Of a stretch of 64,000 nt of DNA, positions 23,935 through 36,401 are shown in pieces. The notes beneath the pieces are model-generated. The model did not search any database, was not told the origin of the DNA, and saw nothing but the letters and a program-made list of their open reading frames with translations. How positions within the stretch are numbered: the stretch's first letter is position 1; each line of letters begins with the position of its first letter. Position numbers and translations under genes: made by a program. This stretch comes from Pieris napi (Eukaryota; Arthropoda; Insecta; Lepidoptera; Pieridae), in contig NC_062235.1 in the NCBI RefSeq assembly GCF_905475465.1, positions 9,496,001 through 9,560,000 on the forward strand, written 5' to 3'.

Positions 23935-24250
23935 AACTACTTCTAGGCTTGTCTAACTTCTTTATTTAGTCACGGTTCTTCATTACTGAAGGTCGGGTTA
24001 GTGATATCTTCGTCCATTACCACTGCTTTCGGTAATGATGAGCGACTGTGTAAAACTAAGGCCTATGAGGACTTTACTTGTTGGGTCCCGTTAGTAGGGG
24101 ATTGACCTCAGGGTCCTACCTTCTACTCTGCCGGTCATCAGAAACTTGTCGAAGCTATCGGGAGCCTTGCGTTCTATATATCCAGAGAAGCTCAGAATCC
24201 TCTGAGAACTCAGAACTCACTGTAGAAGGGTTGTCACTTATGGTTGACTT
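23935..24250 (-). pseudogene. Dead non-LTR retrotransposon, C-terminal ORF fragment
   Basis: On the minus strand, frames include KAPDSFDKFLMTGRVEGRTL and a terminal part ending in WWxWTKISLTRPSVMKNRD. The pattern (SLEKLxxTGkVEGrRxRGRSPxRWxDQI... DRxxWRxIV) is the end of another non-LTR ORF family. Stops and shifts are frequent. The 74-codon plus ORF at 24078-24302 is the antisense shadow. Confidence 0.5.
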
Positions 24251-24687
24251 GTCCAAATTATGCATCCATAAATGTCAGTTAACATTAGCAGAGCAGTGTT
24301 AGATTTTTTTATGTAGGTACATCGTTACATATATAACACACAGACACAAAGCTACATATATAAACCCCGTGTATACTAGGTGCACGTCAGGGATATAGAA
24401 AAAAAAACATATATACATTAATATGACCAAATGGTTACAATAACGCATGGTTTCCATAACTATAGCAGTTAGGCGAGCAAGCTCGGAATTAGGCCATTAA
24501 TTATTCAGTAATGTTCTAATGGAATGTATGCAACGCATACAGCGTTTGAATTATTCTGGAAATAATTGTTCCAATTTATTTGTAATTGATATTACTGCTT
24601 ATTTCTATCGGTTTTGGTGACATAATTTGTTACAATAATTTTGATTGCATTTTTTTATTTTATACTAATGACTAATTATTAGACACA
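24251..24687. other. Gene-free DNA
   Basis: GAGCAGTGTTAG at 24292-24303 matches the start of the SINE head and may be a tiny SINE remnant. Nothing else seen. Confidence 0.35.
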
Positions 24688-24830
24688 GCAGTGTTGGCCT
24701 AATGGCTTATTCGTGTACAACTCAACACTGAGGTCGTGCGTTCGAATCACAGCGTGAAAAGCAATGGATTTTTTTTATGTGCGTAATTAATACTTGCTCA
24801 TACGGCCAAGGCAAATACTGACAGCATTGA
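24688..24830 (+). mobile_element. tRNA-derived SINE, 5' part, plus orientation
   Basis: CAGCAGTGTTGGCCTAATGG (A-box region) is followed by TGAGGTCGTGCGTTCGAATC (B-box region). Then comes GCAATGGATTTTTTTTATGT in place of the usual body. It is a diverged relative of the main SINE family. Confidence 0.65.
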
Positions 24831-26107
24831 AGTTACACTTGCCCAAGGGACAAAACTTTTTGTATTTGTTTTAATTTTCTATTTATCATTTTTTTATAAT
24901 ATTGTTATTACTTACGTTACGAATATTTTAATACTGTATAGTGTATATTTGTGTGTTGGAAATAAATCGATTCCCATTCAATTTACTTATTATTAGTAAT
25001 TTCAAACTAAGTTACTACTAAGCATGACTCAGGAAGCCGTCAGTCCGAACTATAACCCGGCCATTTGGAGCCTAGTATTAAAGAGAGCAGTAAAAAAACA
25101 TCAATTTGTATTTTCCGCAGATCACGCGCTGACAGACGTGACGGGCGTTTCGCGAGAATTGTACCAATGATGAAGCATTTTTATGGTTTATTGTAAATTA
25201 TTGGTCAGAAAACGTTAATATAGGCTTATAATGGACTACGTGATATGACTTTCGGTAAAAATGCTAGCCTATTTGTACTTATTTCTAATATAATAGCCGA
25301 CACGTTTCAAAAATGGCCGAAGGAAAAATGAAAAGACTCAATAAGAAGTGATTCCTTTGAGAAATATTTCAAAGATTGTCTTAATTTAGGAACCTAGCAT
25401 TGTTTCTCTTTAATGAATAATCTTTGTTGAATCGTACATAAATATAACTTGTCGACATGTACGCATTGTATTTTGTTCTGGCCAAGTAAAGAAGACATTT
25501 TGAATTCCGAGAGGTACGGAGCTCTTATATACTTGTATTATAAAGAAAGAAAATTACTCTTTGATTTGGAAGTATCTTTCTTAAGTACGAATCGAAATTA
25601 CGTTTAGAATTTATAGGAAAATTTATACTTGTTATAAAACGAATAAACTTGTTTTGGAGCAACTAAATACTGTAATTAAAACGCAATTAGCGTTGTTGCT
25701 GTAATTCTATAACGTAATTGGTTTAAAATTCGTAACCAGACATTCTAGTTTGGAAAGTTGTCAAAACAACCGCCGGCGTAAAACTACAAGTTAATGTTAT
25801 ACTTCAAGTTAAATTGAACGGGTTACCGCTATAGAGGCAATAATTATTACACTATATCTATATAAATATGTATAATTGATATCGTTACACACTTGAATTA
25901 TTTAAGAAAATATAATTAATGTAATCTCCTAAATTTTGGAAACGGGACTTTTTTTTAAATATGTGCCACGTTATACGATGACCTTGATTTACTATGTGTT
26001 TGCGAGTTGATGTAATGTAAGTGCGTGTTCTTATTTCGCTATGCCTACGGCTGTATTTTTATTATTATAATATATGCCATTTAGACTAAAGTTTATGGTT
26101 GTACCTC
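24831..26107. other. Gene-free DNA
   Basis: Nothing recognised. Confidence 0.5.
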
Positions 26108-26240
26108 CTTCTAAGCATCTTGTAAAACAAAATAGCGATTAAAAGAGTGGAGGTTAGTGTCTTGCCAGTCTACACGCTAGATTTGATAACCGGCAGTAAA
26201 TATAAATAATTGATATTTTGGCGTTCATAAGAGAACAAAA
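26108..26240 (+). repeat. Non-LTR retroposon 3' tail (GCGATTAAAAGAGTGG family), degraded
   Basis: AGCGATTAAAAGAGTGGAGG, CTTGCCAGTC, CCGGCAGTAAAT and GGCGTTCATAAG align in order with the better copies at 52425-52640 and, in reverse, 62380-62515 and 63722-63935. Confidence 0.6.
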
Positions 26241-26431
26241 TTTTACTTGCATTACAAACTTTTAACTTAGCTTAAATTACTGAATGATTAATATTAGTTA
26301 CAATATTAATTAGAAATATGAGCAAGATTTACAATTAGTAGATGCGTAAACTATAGAATGCTCTTTCGTAACTACATAATATTTTCTTTTAATTTAACTA
26401 CTTTTATAACTATTAGTGTGTATTTTACAAT

Positions 26432-26478
26432 GTTACGACTGATAAAGGTATGTTACTTATACCTTTATCAGTCGTAAC
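26432..26478. repeat. Perfect 20-bp inverted repeat with 7-nt loop
   Basis: GTTACGACTGATAAAGGTAT (26432-26451) and its exact complement (26459-26478) flank GTTACTT. Near-palindromic CTACGTA words cluster just downstream (26494-26528). Confidence 0.85.
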
Positions 26479-26528
26479 TGATTGTCGTTGTCTCCTACGT
26501 ACTCTACGTAGTCACGTAGTACTCGTAG

Positions 26529-28331
26529 CAAGCAATATAACAATCGTAGAAGCAATTTAATTGAGCACATTGAACATACATTACTGAAGTCTTTCACAAC
26601 TGCAAAAGATTTTCCTCGTCGTCACGCTTACAAACGACTACGATAGAAACGTTATTCCTAACAAAATGCACTCACAATGCCAGTTTCTTAGAAATACGAA
26701 GCAAAAAGGTAGAATCTAAAAAATGGGTTCAACTTGTTACAATACGGCTTTGTCGTGAACTAGCAATGGGGAGCTCTTAAACTCTTAAATCTTAAGTTCT
26801 TGTATTGTATCGGGTTCACGTCCAAGATAGTGCTAACAATATAATCAAGGGATAATAGGTCGTAATAGTGGGATTTAAGGCAGAAAGTTGGACGATTGGT
26901 TTTAATAGTAAAACTATCGGTTTACGTACATAATATTTTAGCATCTTAGAATGTCGAATTGTGAAATCTTCGGACCACCCAAGTATATATTATCTACGTA
27001 GTACCTTAATTCTTTATTTTTTATTAATGTTTGAGCTTCTATAAGTATGATAAGTACAATTGGATCAATAACGTTTTAGAAATATTTTGTATGTAATTTA
27101 CTATCTTGACAGTCAATATGTAACGTCAGTTGTTGACTAAAAATATATTTAGAGTTTAGAGAGCTGCATACCGAAACACCAATATATAATGTTATACGAA
27201 GTTTAGTCGACATATTTACATATTTGGATTATAATTTACAATGCTTAAAGTTAGCACGGGGACTAAGCGTATGTAAGCTGGATGCATTTTGAAACGGTAC
27301 AAGTTCCTGTCAATACAGATTAGTAGACTAAATTTCAGTTTATGAATATAATAGCAATAAATCCGTGTAACTATGTAGAATTTTACTCACCACATCAAGA
27401 CGTAAAGATGACGATGATTTTATATTTCGAAGCTGATTAAAAAATTTTCATTATGCGTTAAGGCTTAATTATTAAGAACACTCATAGTTTTTTAAGTGTT
27501 CAAAAAGGCTAAAACATTAAGAACATTTATTATATCTTCATTCATTTCTAGATACATTTAACATGTAACTGTAAAAAAGTACTACTATCTGTATGTATTA
27601 CTTTTGTATAATATCAGTAATCGGTAAGATTCAAACGAATAAAACGAATATTCGTTTCAAATATTTAAAATTCAAAGTGTCACGAAGTATGTGCATTAGA
27701 CCATCCAGGAACGTGTAGTGTAACAATCGTAAATATTGAAGTAGCTTCTTACCTTCGGACGAGCGCAGCTGTGACCTGCAACTTCACACCATATAAACAC
27801 TTCGCTTTTGTGAAAATATTCAATACATGCAAACAATACGTAGTTCTCTTTAACGTCTTTTAAAAGTCTTAACCATATCCTTTCCTACTGTTCAATCGTG
27901 ACTTGTAATTAGAAATTTTTGTAATTTTGAATATCTTATTTAAATTGTATTTTTTACCAAGCATTAATTGATAATAAGCCATTATTTTGTTTTTCTTTAA
28001 TGTTAGTTTAGTTATGAACTTTTTGCACTTCTAAGTATGTATTTATTTTTTCTTTTTATTTACTAGGGTTGTCTGGAAGACATCACTTGTTATTAATACG
28101 TACACGTAGTTTTTATATTATAGCTATTTTTTTTCGGATGTCCAAAGATCATAAACGCGGAGCTAAGAATACTACGCGTCTAAAAAACACGGTAGGCACA
28201 TGTAAGCATTTGTCATAATGGATATTTTAAAATTAGACGAAGAGTTTTGACGAGAAGAACCTGAAGAGAAGAAAACGTGTTAAAAATGCTTGGCGTGACA
28301 TTGTTACAAAACAATGTTGAAAAACACCCGT
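26529..28331. other. Gene-free DNA
   Basis: No start-to-stop gene. A 62-codon open frame without ATG lies on the minus strand at 27696-27885 (see findings). Confidence 0.4.
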
Positions 28332-28592
28332 GGTCTTTGGTCTTGGTCTCAGATATCTGTAATTGTTTCGGGATGATTTCTTTTATAGGCAAGTAGGTGA
28401 CCAGTCTGCGTGGCAATTCAGTGCTTGCCGTCAACTTTTAGGTCTAAAGCATGCCAGTTTGTTTTCTCACGATGATACACCGTGCCAGCGTTAAATTCGC
28501 ACATAGAAAAGTCCATCGGTGCACCGGGTTTCGAATCCACGACCTCAGGAATGAGAGTTATGTGCTCAGACCACTAAGACAATCTATTCTTT
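28332..28592 (-). mobile_element. tRNA-derived SINE, diverged copy
   Basis: TGGTCTTGGTCTCAGATATC, AGGCAAGTAGGTGACCAG, a B-box complement GTTTCGAATCC and a diverged head (GACCACTAAGACAATC) follow the family order. The usual CAGTGGCGCTACAACC end is missing. Confidence 0.7.
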
Positions 28593-31500
28593 AATACAAG
28601 ACGATGCTATAAATAACAAATTCAGCTGTCAATAAAATAACTTGTAATTCGCTAATCGATTAGTGTTATGTAATTTTTGTTCAATTAACTTTTAACTATA
28701 TATATACTGGTTAATTGTATATTTAAACTTAACTATTTTTTCGGAAGCATCGTTTGGATTAAAACAATCAATGTGAAATATTTTTATTTTTTTAGTTCGC
28801 ATTGTTTTACGTTTTTATTCTCATATTTTATTCAAGTAGGTATATTACAATTACCAACGTATAAATCACCAACAAAATATACAGTATCATTTACATTAAA
28901 TACATTACAAAAATGTATTCCAAAGAACTAAAAGTACTCACATAAATTAAAATCTGGAAATATTCCGCAAAATAGACGCCGTAAAACGATAAAAAGTAGG
29001 TTAAAAATAACAATAGCGTCGACGACAGCTATTTCCCTTCGAATGCAACTCTACAACAACTTCAGGTTCTAGGTCGCAGAAATAATTGCTACGCTGAACA
29101 CTACTTACAGTTTCAGTTCAACTTGAATTAAGGGGAACAGATGTACTCTTTCATAATTCAGTGAAAATGGGACAATTGCAGATGCGGAGAGCACTAGAAA
29201 AGCAAGCAAGCATTAATCAGTTCACTGATATAACCTGCTTTTCAACCTCGTTGACCCAAAAACCCAGCTTCATCTGGTGCTACAATTCATTATTTTAATT
29301 GCAATTGCGGGCCGAAATGCGTTCTATGGGCAAAGACGGGCCCTCAACGCACTCCAGGAAAATTAATAGGATGTTTTTTATAAAGTTTAAATTGAACAGC
29401 TTTTTGCTAGGCGCAATAAAATTGTTTACATACTTGTTTATTTGTATAATGCTTTTGTGGAGATTAAATAAAATATTTAATTCATTTCTCTTAAAACGGT
29501 TTATGTGGACATATTTTCTATATAAATTACCATAATTTGAAAATTCATATTTTATTATATATATTTTTGTGTTAATTTACGTATATAGGTAAATATGGTT
29601 ATTACATAAATTAAAATGTACTTATTAAGTACATCAGCTATCTTATCATAGGTCGAATACCAAAATGATCAAGCATAATATATGACAAATCAATGATTCT
29701 AAGCTTCAACATTCAAGGTCCAATAACAACAAGGTACGGCTTAAAAAAAATATATATTTGACTGAAATATAAAACTAAATATAATAACGTATATACCGTG
29801 TATGAACTGTCAGAATAAAAAATAAAAAATTAAATATTTTAAAACTTGTAGGCCACTAATTGCTGCAAAATTTCAAGTAGGCGTTTGAAGTCTCATAAAA
29901 CTGAGTGGTTACATGTTTGTTTTATAAATATTAGAGGAGGTTAAATTATTCTTGTTTATTTCTTGTAAATGAGTGGCATTACAATACCTGTGCTCTTAAT
30001 AAAAGCTTGCGTAGTTAAAAGACAATAGAACAGAAGTAAGACATTAGTGTGTCTTGATTAGATTTTCATCGACTTAAATCACATTTTCTACAAGGGCTTT
30101 CGTCGGTTTAAAACGTCTGAACCATACCAAATTAAGGTGTAACGTATATATATGTGTATATGTGTTACACCTCAATGTTCCCTTAGCGAAGTTAATTGTA
30201 ATTGACATTAAGTTTCGTACATAAATCAACGAAACGAATTTATATGTCATTTAACAAAGGTCTATATTCCATACTTTTACTAAGATCATAAAATTTAGAA
30301 CTCTAAAAATTTATGGTTTTATAATTCGCGAATATTACCTGTGGGTATGAACTTTCAGATTCCAGGAATCAAGGTCATAAAAGCTTCATGCCTCCCTCTG
30401 GGATGCAGTGTGAAGTGCTTTGTAAGTATTTGGCGAACATTGTAGGGCTTTGGGGACCTCTGGGAGCTTTACCGAGGTTAGAGGTTAGATTTTAAGAAGA
30501 ACGGATTTTATAAAGTAGCTGCTTTAATTCTTTGGATTTTTTCGTAATTCCTGTCATCAGATGAGACCTGAAATGTCACCACGTAGTTATTGATTGATTG
30601 TATGCTATTAGAAAGAGTCCATATTTATAAGGAAATTCATTAAAATCAGTCTAGCAAATTTGCGTTACCAACTATATTCAGACGACCGGAATTTGAAATA
30701 TTCTATATTATAACCTAATTTGTTGTTTGATTTGACAACGTTTTCAATTCAACTATATGTTAACTTATCTGGGTGGTGTATATTGTGTATGAATAATGCG
30801 TAGACATAAAGAAAAACTTCTTAGTATATATTGACAAAGTTAGTACAGGTGACATCGCTACATTTGTATTGAACAAAGCTCGAATAGCTAAAGTTAAATT
30901 GGAGATCACTATCAACTCTTGGATTTGCTTTTCACAAAGAGGATTTTGTAAATTCCAGCAAATTGCCTTTTTAACATACACAAATAAACCAACCCATTTA
31001 TTCCTGAAAATTGAAGTTTGAATTCATCTGTCTCTTTTCATCTCAGTCTAAACACAATCTAACAGAAAGAGACGAAGGAGTACTAAGAGTTTAGTTATTA
31101 AACATTTTAATGGTAACAAACCCAAAAACCAAATTAAAGAAACATTATAATGAATTTTCGCGCTCCTACAAGACTGCACAGTGGTTTTCAAATTTTATTT
31201 TTAATCAAAAATTAAAATAACATTTTAAAAAATGTTAGAAAAGGTAAGAGATTGAAATTTGATTGATTTAGTATAAATATATTTAGAGTAACTATTTTAG
31301 TATTTAATCTATTATCTATTTATCTTATTATTAATCTATTTATTTAGCATATCTCACTAAACGAGGATAATTTTTTTTATTATTATTCTAGTTATATATC
31401 TATAAACCCATATTGACACAGCAACTGAAGACTTACGAACAAAAGAACAAAAGCGGAAAAAAAGGCTTAAAACATCAAAAAACTTTGATCAGTGAAGTGG

Positions 31501-31738
31501 CAGAGAAGAGGGTTCTACGAAATAAAAAATGTCACTCGAGCCCCTCCCCTGAGCATGGAAGAAATTAATTTGTCGTTTCCATCAAGATGTCATCGCCTTC
31601 CGGACAGGGGATAATTAACAATACGTTAATGGAGAGTACTGTTGGAAAACTGTTGACTTTAGGGAATCTTTGTACTGTATACAATGCCAGTTAGTGTTTA
31701 ATTTAAACATGTAGCTTTTTTATATAGGTCCATCAATT
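28593..31738. other. Gene-free DNA
   Basis: No exon recognised. The ORFs at 29299-29535 and 30760-30981 lack motifs. A small hairpin (AGGTGTAAC... GTTACACCT, about 30135-30172) encloses a TATA/TGTG run. Confidence 0.45.
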
Positions 31739-31812
31739 TTTTAGTCCAAGGTCGTGATCGAACCCTGGATCGATCACAGAATTAAAAATAGCCCACTTAA
31801 CCGATAGACTAT
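31739..31812 (-). mobile_element. Possible tRNA-like SINE head remnant
   Basis: On the minus strand ATCGGTTAAGTGGG (A-box like) precedes CAGGGTTCGATCACGA (B-box like) by a plausible distance. No body follows. Confidence 0.35.
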
Positions 31813-32319
31813 AAATCTTGTACCGCAAGTAAGGTCTTATTTCTGATAGTATGAAGATTAGCTCAGACTAGACACAAGAGTAGATGTGATGGCATATAAC
31901 ATGGAAATCTTTATTTTAGTTCAGGAAAACAATACTTGTTGTATATAAAAGCTTATGTCTAAGGTGCATTAGACTCACCTAAATACTTAATTACTAATAG
32001 CAATATAGTTTGTAAAACACATATTTGTGCAGCTTAAAGGTACCTAGTTACTAGTATAGCATTCATTTGTTTCAAATTCATTCGTGTTGAACATGCAGTG
32101 GAAATGCTATAAGTTTCGTGAAGTTTATTGTATATTAGTAGATTGGACAACAACAATAATTAGGAGTTAAAAATTACGTACCTATGTATTGAAATGCTTT
32201 GTTGTCATATACATATATTTATTTAACAATGTCAACAAAGCTTACTGTTCGGAAGCATCTGTTGTTATAGCTTTTTTAAAATAAAAAATAATTCATAAAT
32301 AGACGCGTATCCAGTAAAA
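31813..32319. other. Gene-free DNA
   Basis: Nothing recognised. Confidence 0.5.
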
Positions 32320-32520
32320 GTCTAATGTTGATAATAATAATAATGTTCCCAATGGGACGGATGTCCGACCAGAATACCACATGAGATGGCGCAAGACAGC
32401 TTTACGGGCTCGTCCCAGGAACGGACGTGTTCATGTACACCGCCAGCTTATAAATTATCATTGAAATTAACTAATAATAATAATAATCTTTATTCATTTT
32501 TCTCACAAAAACTTAATGAA
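32320..32520 (-). repeat. Probable retroposon 3' end bounded by (TAA)n runs
   Basis: AATAATAATAATAATG near 32329-32344 and AATAATAATAATAATC at 32471-32487 bracket a GC-richer segment (GGACGGATGTCCGACCAG, CGTCCCAGGAACGGACGTG). The minus reading ends GAATAAAGATTATTATTATT, a common retroposon tail style. Class not determined. Confidence 0.4.
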
Positions 32521-33512
32521 TAAACAAGTGACAGTTATATACTATTATTAATAAATTACTTAGGTACTTACTTCTATTTAGGGAAAATGCTAGTTTGTGT
32601 GAGACTGACTGGCCCTTTCTAATTTGCGCCATTCCCAAGACCTCATCTGCAATCGAACATACATCCAGTCACTTATTTATCATACTCAAAGACAATATTA
32701 AAAAAGGGTTTGAAAACAAAACAAAACGCCTGTTTGCTTACTTCTATGGCCCCCAATACAATGGCCTGTATTTGCCGAGCACTCGACAGTGTCTCCGGTG
32801 TAAGCAGTTAACTATATGTACAATAGAATACAGTTTACTATTAAATACTATTATTAAGTGATGAAAACATAATTAAAACATTGATATTATAATCTATGTA
32901 TCGTTAATACTAACATTGATATAATTTGTTATATGTATATCAAAGATTGGGTGTCAAAGTTATATATGTAAAATATACGATAGCAAAACTAAATTGTACC
33001 GGGCAAGTAGCAAAATTAATCTGAAAGGTTAAGTTTGTGATTCCTTCCTTTTCTGGCCTTCATACTAAAACAATTAGAATAATTGAAGCGAAATTATGAC
33101 TGTCATTAGAAAATTTTCAGTCGTATTTGTAGTCTTAGAACTAGAGGTATGAGGCATCATTGTAGGTTATAGTTATGGCAGTAGTTTTAAGCGTTTTGCT
33201 GAGTTGAATGTAGATTGTTTGTGCTGCACTTTATGTACCATCTATGAGAGCTTTATGAGATTCTGTCTAGGCTTTTATATTAATGTCCCGTGCGTTTTGA
33301 AATTGCGTCATTTAACATGAGAGACTATCCTATAAGTACAGATGTTTATATGCTATTAGATGTACCACAAAACTTATGAGCGTTTTTTGCAGTTCCCCAT
33401 ACATCAGCCGACTGTTCAGAGTAGAAACAAATTTGTTTTCGTCTGTTTTAGTAAAATCAATTTATAGTGTATAATATACATATATAATATGTAGTACTTA
33501 AAATAACAGAGT
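32521..33512. other. Gene-free DNA
   Basis: The 88-codon plus ORF at 32595-32861 shows no known motif, no splice context and ordinary composition, so I do not call it. Confidence 0.4.
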
Positions 33513-33866
33513 GGCACTACAACCTTTTAGGTTTGGATTTCAGATTTTTTTATCTGTATAGCGATTATTAGTTTTTTATAATAGGCGATGGCTTTTGTGT
33601 TTGTTACGCTATCGGCTTTTTGGATCTAGAGCATGTCTGAGTGAGTATTAAATACGCACATAGAAAGTTACATTATTATTTATTCCGTTGGACATTTGCA
33701 TGCTAGTTTGATATGGCTGATTGTGCGGTTTCTTAAGCAACTCTCCCTAATATGTACCACTTTAAAGGTACATAGAGAATTGATTTATTTATTGTTGCAC
33801 AACCGGGGAACGAACGTAAGACCTCAGGTATTTGGATGCTGTAGCCACTAGGCCAACAATATTTAT
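33513..33866 (-). mobile_element. tRNA-derived SINE with an internal insertion
   Basis: It runs from GTGGCACTACAACCTTTTAG to GCCACTAGGCCAACAATA with the B-box complement GGGAACGAACG. About 125 bases of unrelated sequence (about 33669-33792) separate ACATAGAAAGT from TTGCACAACCGGGG, which are adjacent in other copies. Confidence 0.7.
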
Positions 33867-34710
33867 TAGACTCTATAAATTACTAAAGTAGTTTCAAAAT
33901 ACCAATCTATCCTTATACGAAATTCTACTTTAATAAATTCTATACCTCGTACTATAGTACCGGAAGCTGTTTTTCTTTAAAAATTCTATCACATTTTACT
34001 TTGACAGGGCAATACAAAGTCACATTTTCTTTAAAAGCATCCACCCATTCACAGTACACCGTGTACATGCAAATTTATTGAGCCTTTGATAAAGTTGTTC
34101 AATTCTCATTCAGACAAACTCTACTGAAAAAGATTAAAAACATGATCCAGCGTACAATGAAACTTCGCTTCTGTGAAATTTGCTAGCCAGTGACAGTTTT
34201 TATTTGCTTTTGGAACTTTTTATAGCATACTTCATCCGTAGATATAGATTAAAGCTCAAAACAACACCTGCCTAAAGTTTTAAACACGTAGAACTGTTTA
34301 CAATAATATTCGTAATTGTATAGCTAAAAATATATTATCAACATAGTTCTTTAGCAGAATTGTTTACTAACGCCTTTATACCATTTACATCAATTTTAGC
34401 GTCCGAAATAAATGTTTTATTATTGTTAGAATCTGAAAAATACATCCTTGAAATTCATTAATACTGAAAGAAGTCGTGTTATGTATTGTAATATGAAGAA
34501 TACGAACATAATTTTGCACTAGCATTGACAATATTTACTTAAATAGACAACGTCACAATTAGTTGAAGACTAAAAAAGAACTAGTTCTAACTAATATAAA
34601 CAATTTAAAGACTTTCTATTACTACAAGTATTATATAAGATAAACAAATGATTAATTATAAACTGTAATAGATAAATGTTGAGGCCCTTACAAAAACGAG
34701 TTAGATACCT
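33867..34710. other. Gene-free DNA
   Basis: Nothing recognised. Confidence 0.5.
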
Positions 34711-34929
34711 AGGTAACACTGAAAATATTTAGAAAATGAAAAACGGCTTAATGTAGTGTATTATTGTGTAACAAGAGTTTTAGATTTGCCGCCAATTCAC
34801 AAAAACAAATGACGAATGAATTCAATATACTGCATTAGGTTACCAAAGAGTTCTAAAATTGAAATTCAAAAAAAGTTTTCACTAGCAATGTTTCTAACTG
34901 GCCAGTTCTAAACATTTTCAGTGTTACCC
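34711..34929. mobile_element. Short TIR element (MITE), about 219 bp
   Basis: The left end AGGTAACACTGAAAATATTT then AGAA is matched by the complement of the right end (GGGTAACACTGAAAATGTTT, AGAA), about 24 bp with one or two mismatches. No coding capacity. Superfamily and TSD not determined. Confidence 0.65.
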
Positions 34930-35206
34930 ACGTATAGATTTACAAACCCTGCTTGCTCGTTCCAGAAGATATCGATTGCGTTTTCAGCGCGATAGAATTT
35001 ATTATAAGCTTACTGCTTTCAAGTAAGAGGTGCCTGAATTCGAGTGTTTGTTTACGGAAGTAATCTTATCAATACCGTATATTAATTAGTTCTAAATTTA
35101 ACCGTTAATGAGCTTGTACAAAAACATAATATTTGCAACGGTTTTATATTGAAATCATTTTAATTTTCTTGTGGATGTCGTAAGGTTATCTAAGTGAAAT
35201 ACCAAT

Positions 35207-36017
35207 GAAAATATGCAAGATTTAAGGAATTATATATTATACCATTGCAACTCTATACGTAGGGAGGCTGGAGACTGGGGTCGACTTAATTTAGTCGAAT
35301 TTAAGACAATGAAGACACAAGCTAGCGCGTTTACCGCTAAAAAGAATCCCGTCGTGTCACCATCGAAGAGACTTATTTACATGACATTATTTGAAGCCCT
35401 TAAATACTCAGCCAGTATCGGAATTCTCAGCGTTGACATGTCGAGTGACAGTCATTTGGAGGGTAAGGCTAAATTAGCCGTTCTCTAAACGCTTGATTTG
35501 CTCTGTAAGATAAAACTTCACTTCAGGTCACCAGGCAACTGAATAAAGCGTAAAGTTGGCCCCACATGGAGTACTGTTCTTACCTCAGGGCAGGAGCTGA
35601 TCCAACGCTGGGCGGCTCGAATCGTCGACGACACTGCTTTTTCCGATCGGTTTGATTCTTTGGCTATGCCTCCCTCCCTTTCCCTAAGCACCTTATACCA
35701 CATGGAGAGTGATCTGAACTAATGTTTGGACTCATCGGACGTTGAGGCAGAATGCGAAATTTTATCCTTTCCATCGACACAACCGTTCCACTCAGCGCTT
35801 TTTAAGGAACTTTCTGCCGCGCACCAAGTCTTTGTTGCCAGCTGCTGCTAGTAAAGGTATCCGTATGGATACGCCTGCGGAGCCGAAAATAGAAAAGAGC
35901 CCACCATTCCTTGAAATATTGATAACACACTCACTAGCCCTCAGCGTTGCAGATGTCGCTTCGCGGCGGTTATCGCTCAAATTGCTCCCGCCTCCTCATG
36001 TGCCTTCTGTCCCATAA
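35207..36017 (+). pseudogene. Decayed, truncated relative of the 36402-39821 retrotransposon
   Basis: From 35213 the frame reads MQDLRNY, then DWGRLNLVEFKTMKTQASAF and HLEGKAKLAVL. It parallels DEYRN, DWGRLNLVQF, KKTQVCAFSAKK and HLEGKAKLAS of the intact element (residues from about 775). Later pieces HMEYCSYL (near 35570), RQNAKFYPFHRH and TQRFLRNFLPRTKSL match the intact C-terminus, and the decayed tail ends near CCTTCTGTCCCATAAATA. The endonuclease and most of the RT are absent, and frameshifts and deletions break the rest. It lies about 0.4 kb upstream of the intact copy in the same orientation but is clearly older. Confidence 0.82.
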
Positions 36018-36401
36018 ATAAAGACTTAATATGACTGCGCACGAGAGAGTATATGATGATAACAATAAATTGATAACTACTATATTTATTAAGGTTAAAA
36101 CGTATTCATATGGATTATTCATATCGCGTTATCGTTTGTTTTTAAGTAAATTGCACTATGTCCTGAAACAAAATACAATGCAAGACAAAGATTTGCCAAT
36201 TGGATAAGGATGGTGTTTCTGCTACTTTTTAATATTTCTTTGACGTCTCTTTTATTATTAATACATCTTTATAAAAAAAAAAATACAAAATTAGGAAATT
36301 GTATTACTTTACTGGACACTGATTGCTACACATCTGTTACTCGGTCGTCGGTCACGATAAATTTGTCTCGCCATTATTATTTTATAAAAATTAAATATAA
36401 A
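36018..36401. other. AT-rich spacer between two related retrotransposons
   Basis: No gene. The 105-codon ORF at 36210-36527 runs from this spacer into the 5' leader of the intact element and is a chance fusion. Confidence 0.5.

Noticed and set aside
26432..26478. microRNA precursor
   Set aside because: 20-bp stem with a 7-base loop and no extended lower stem; too short and too perfect for a typical pri-miRNA.
32595..32861. 88-codon plus ORF
   Set aside because: No recognisable domain, no convincing splice sites, AT-rich chance coding at its end.
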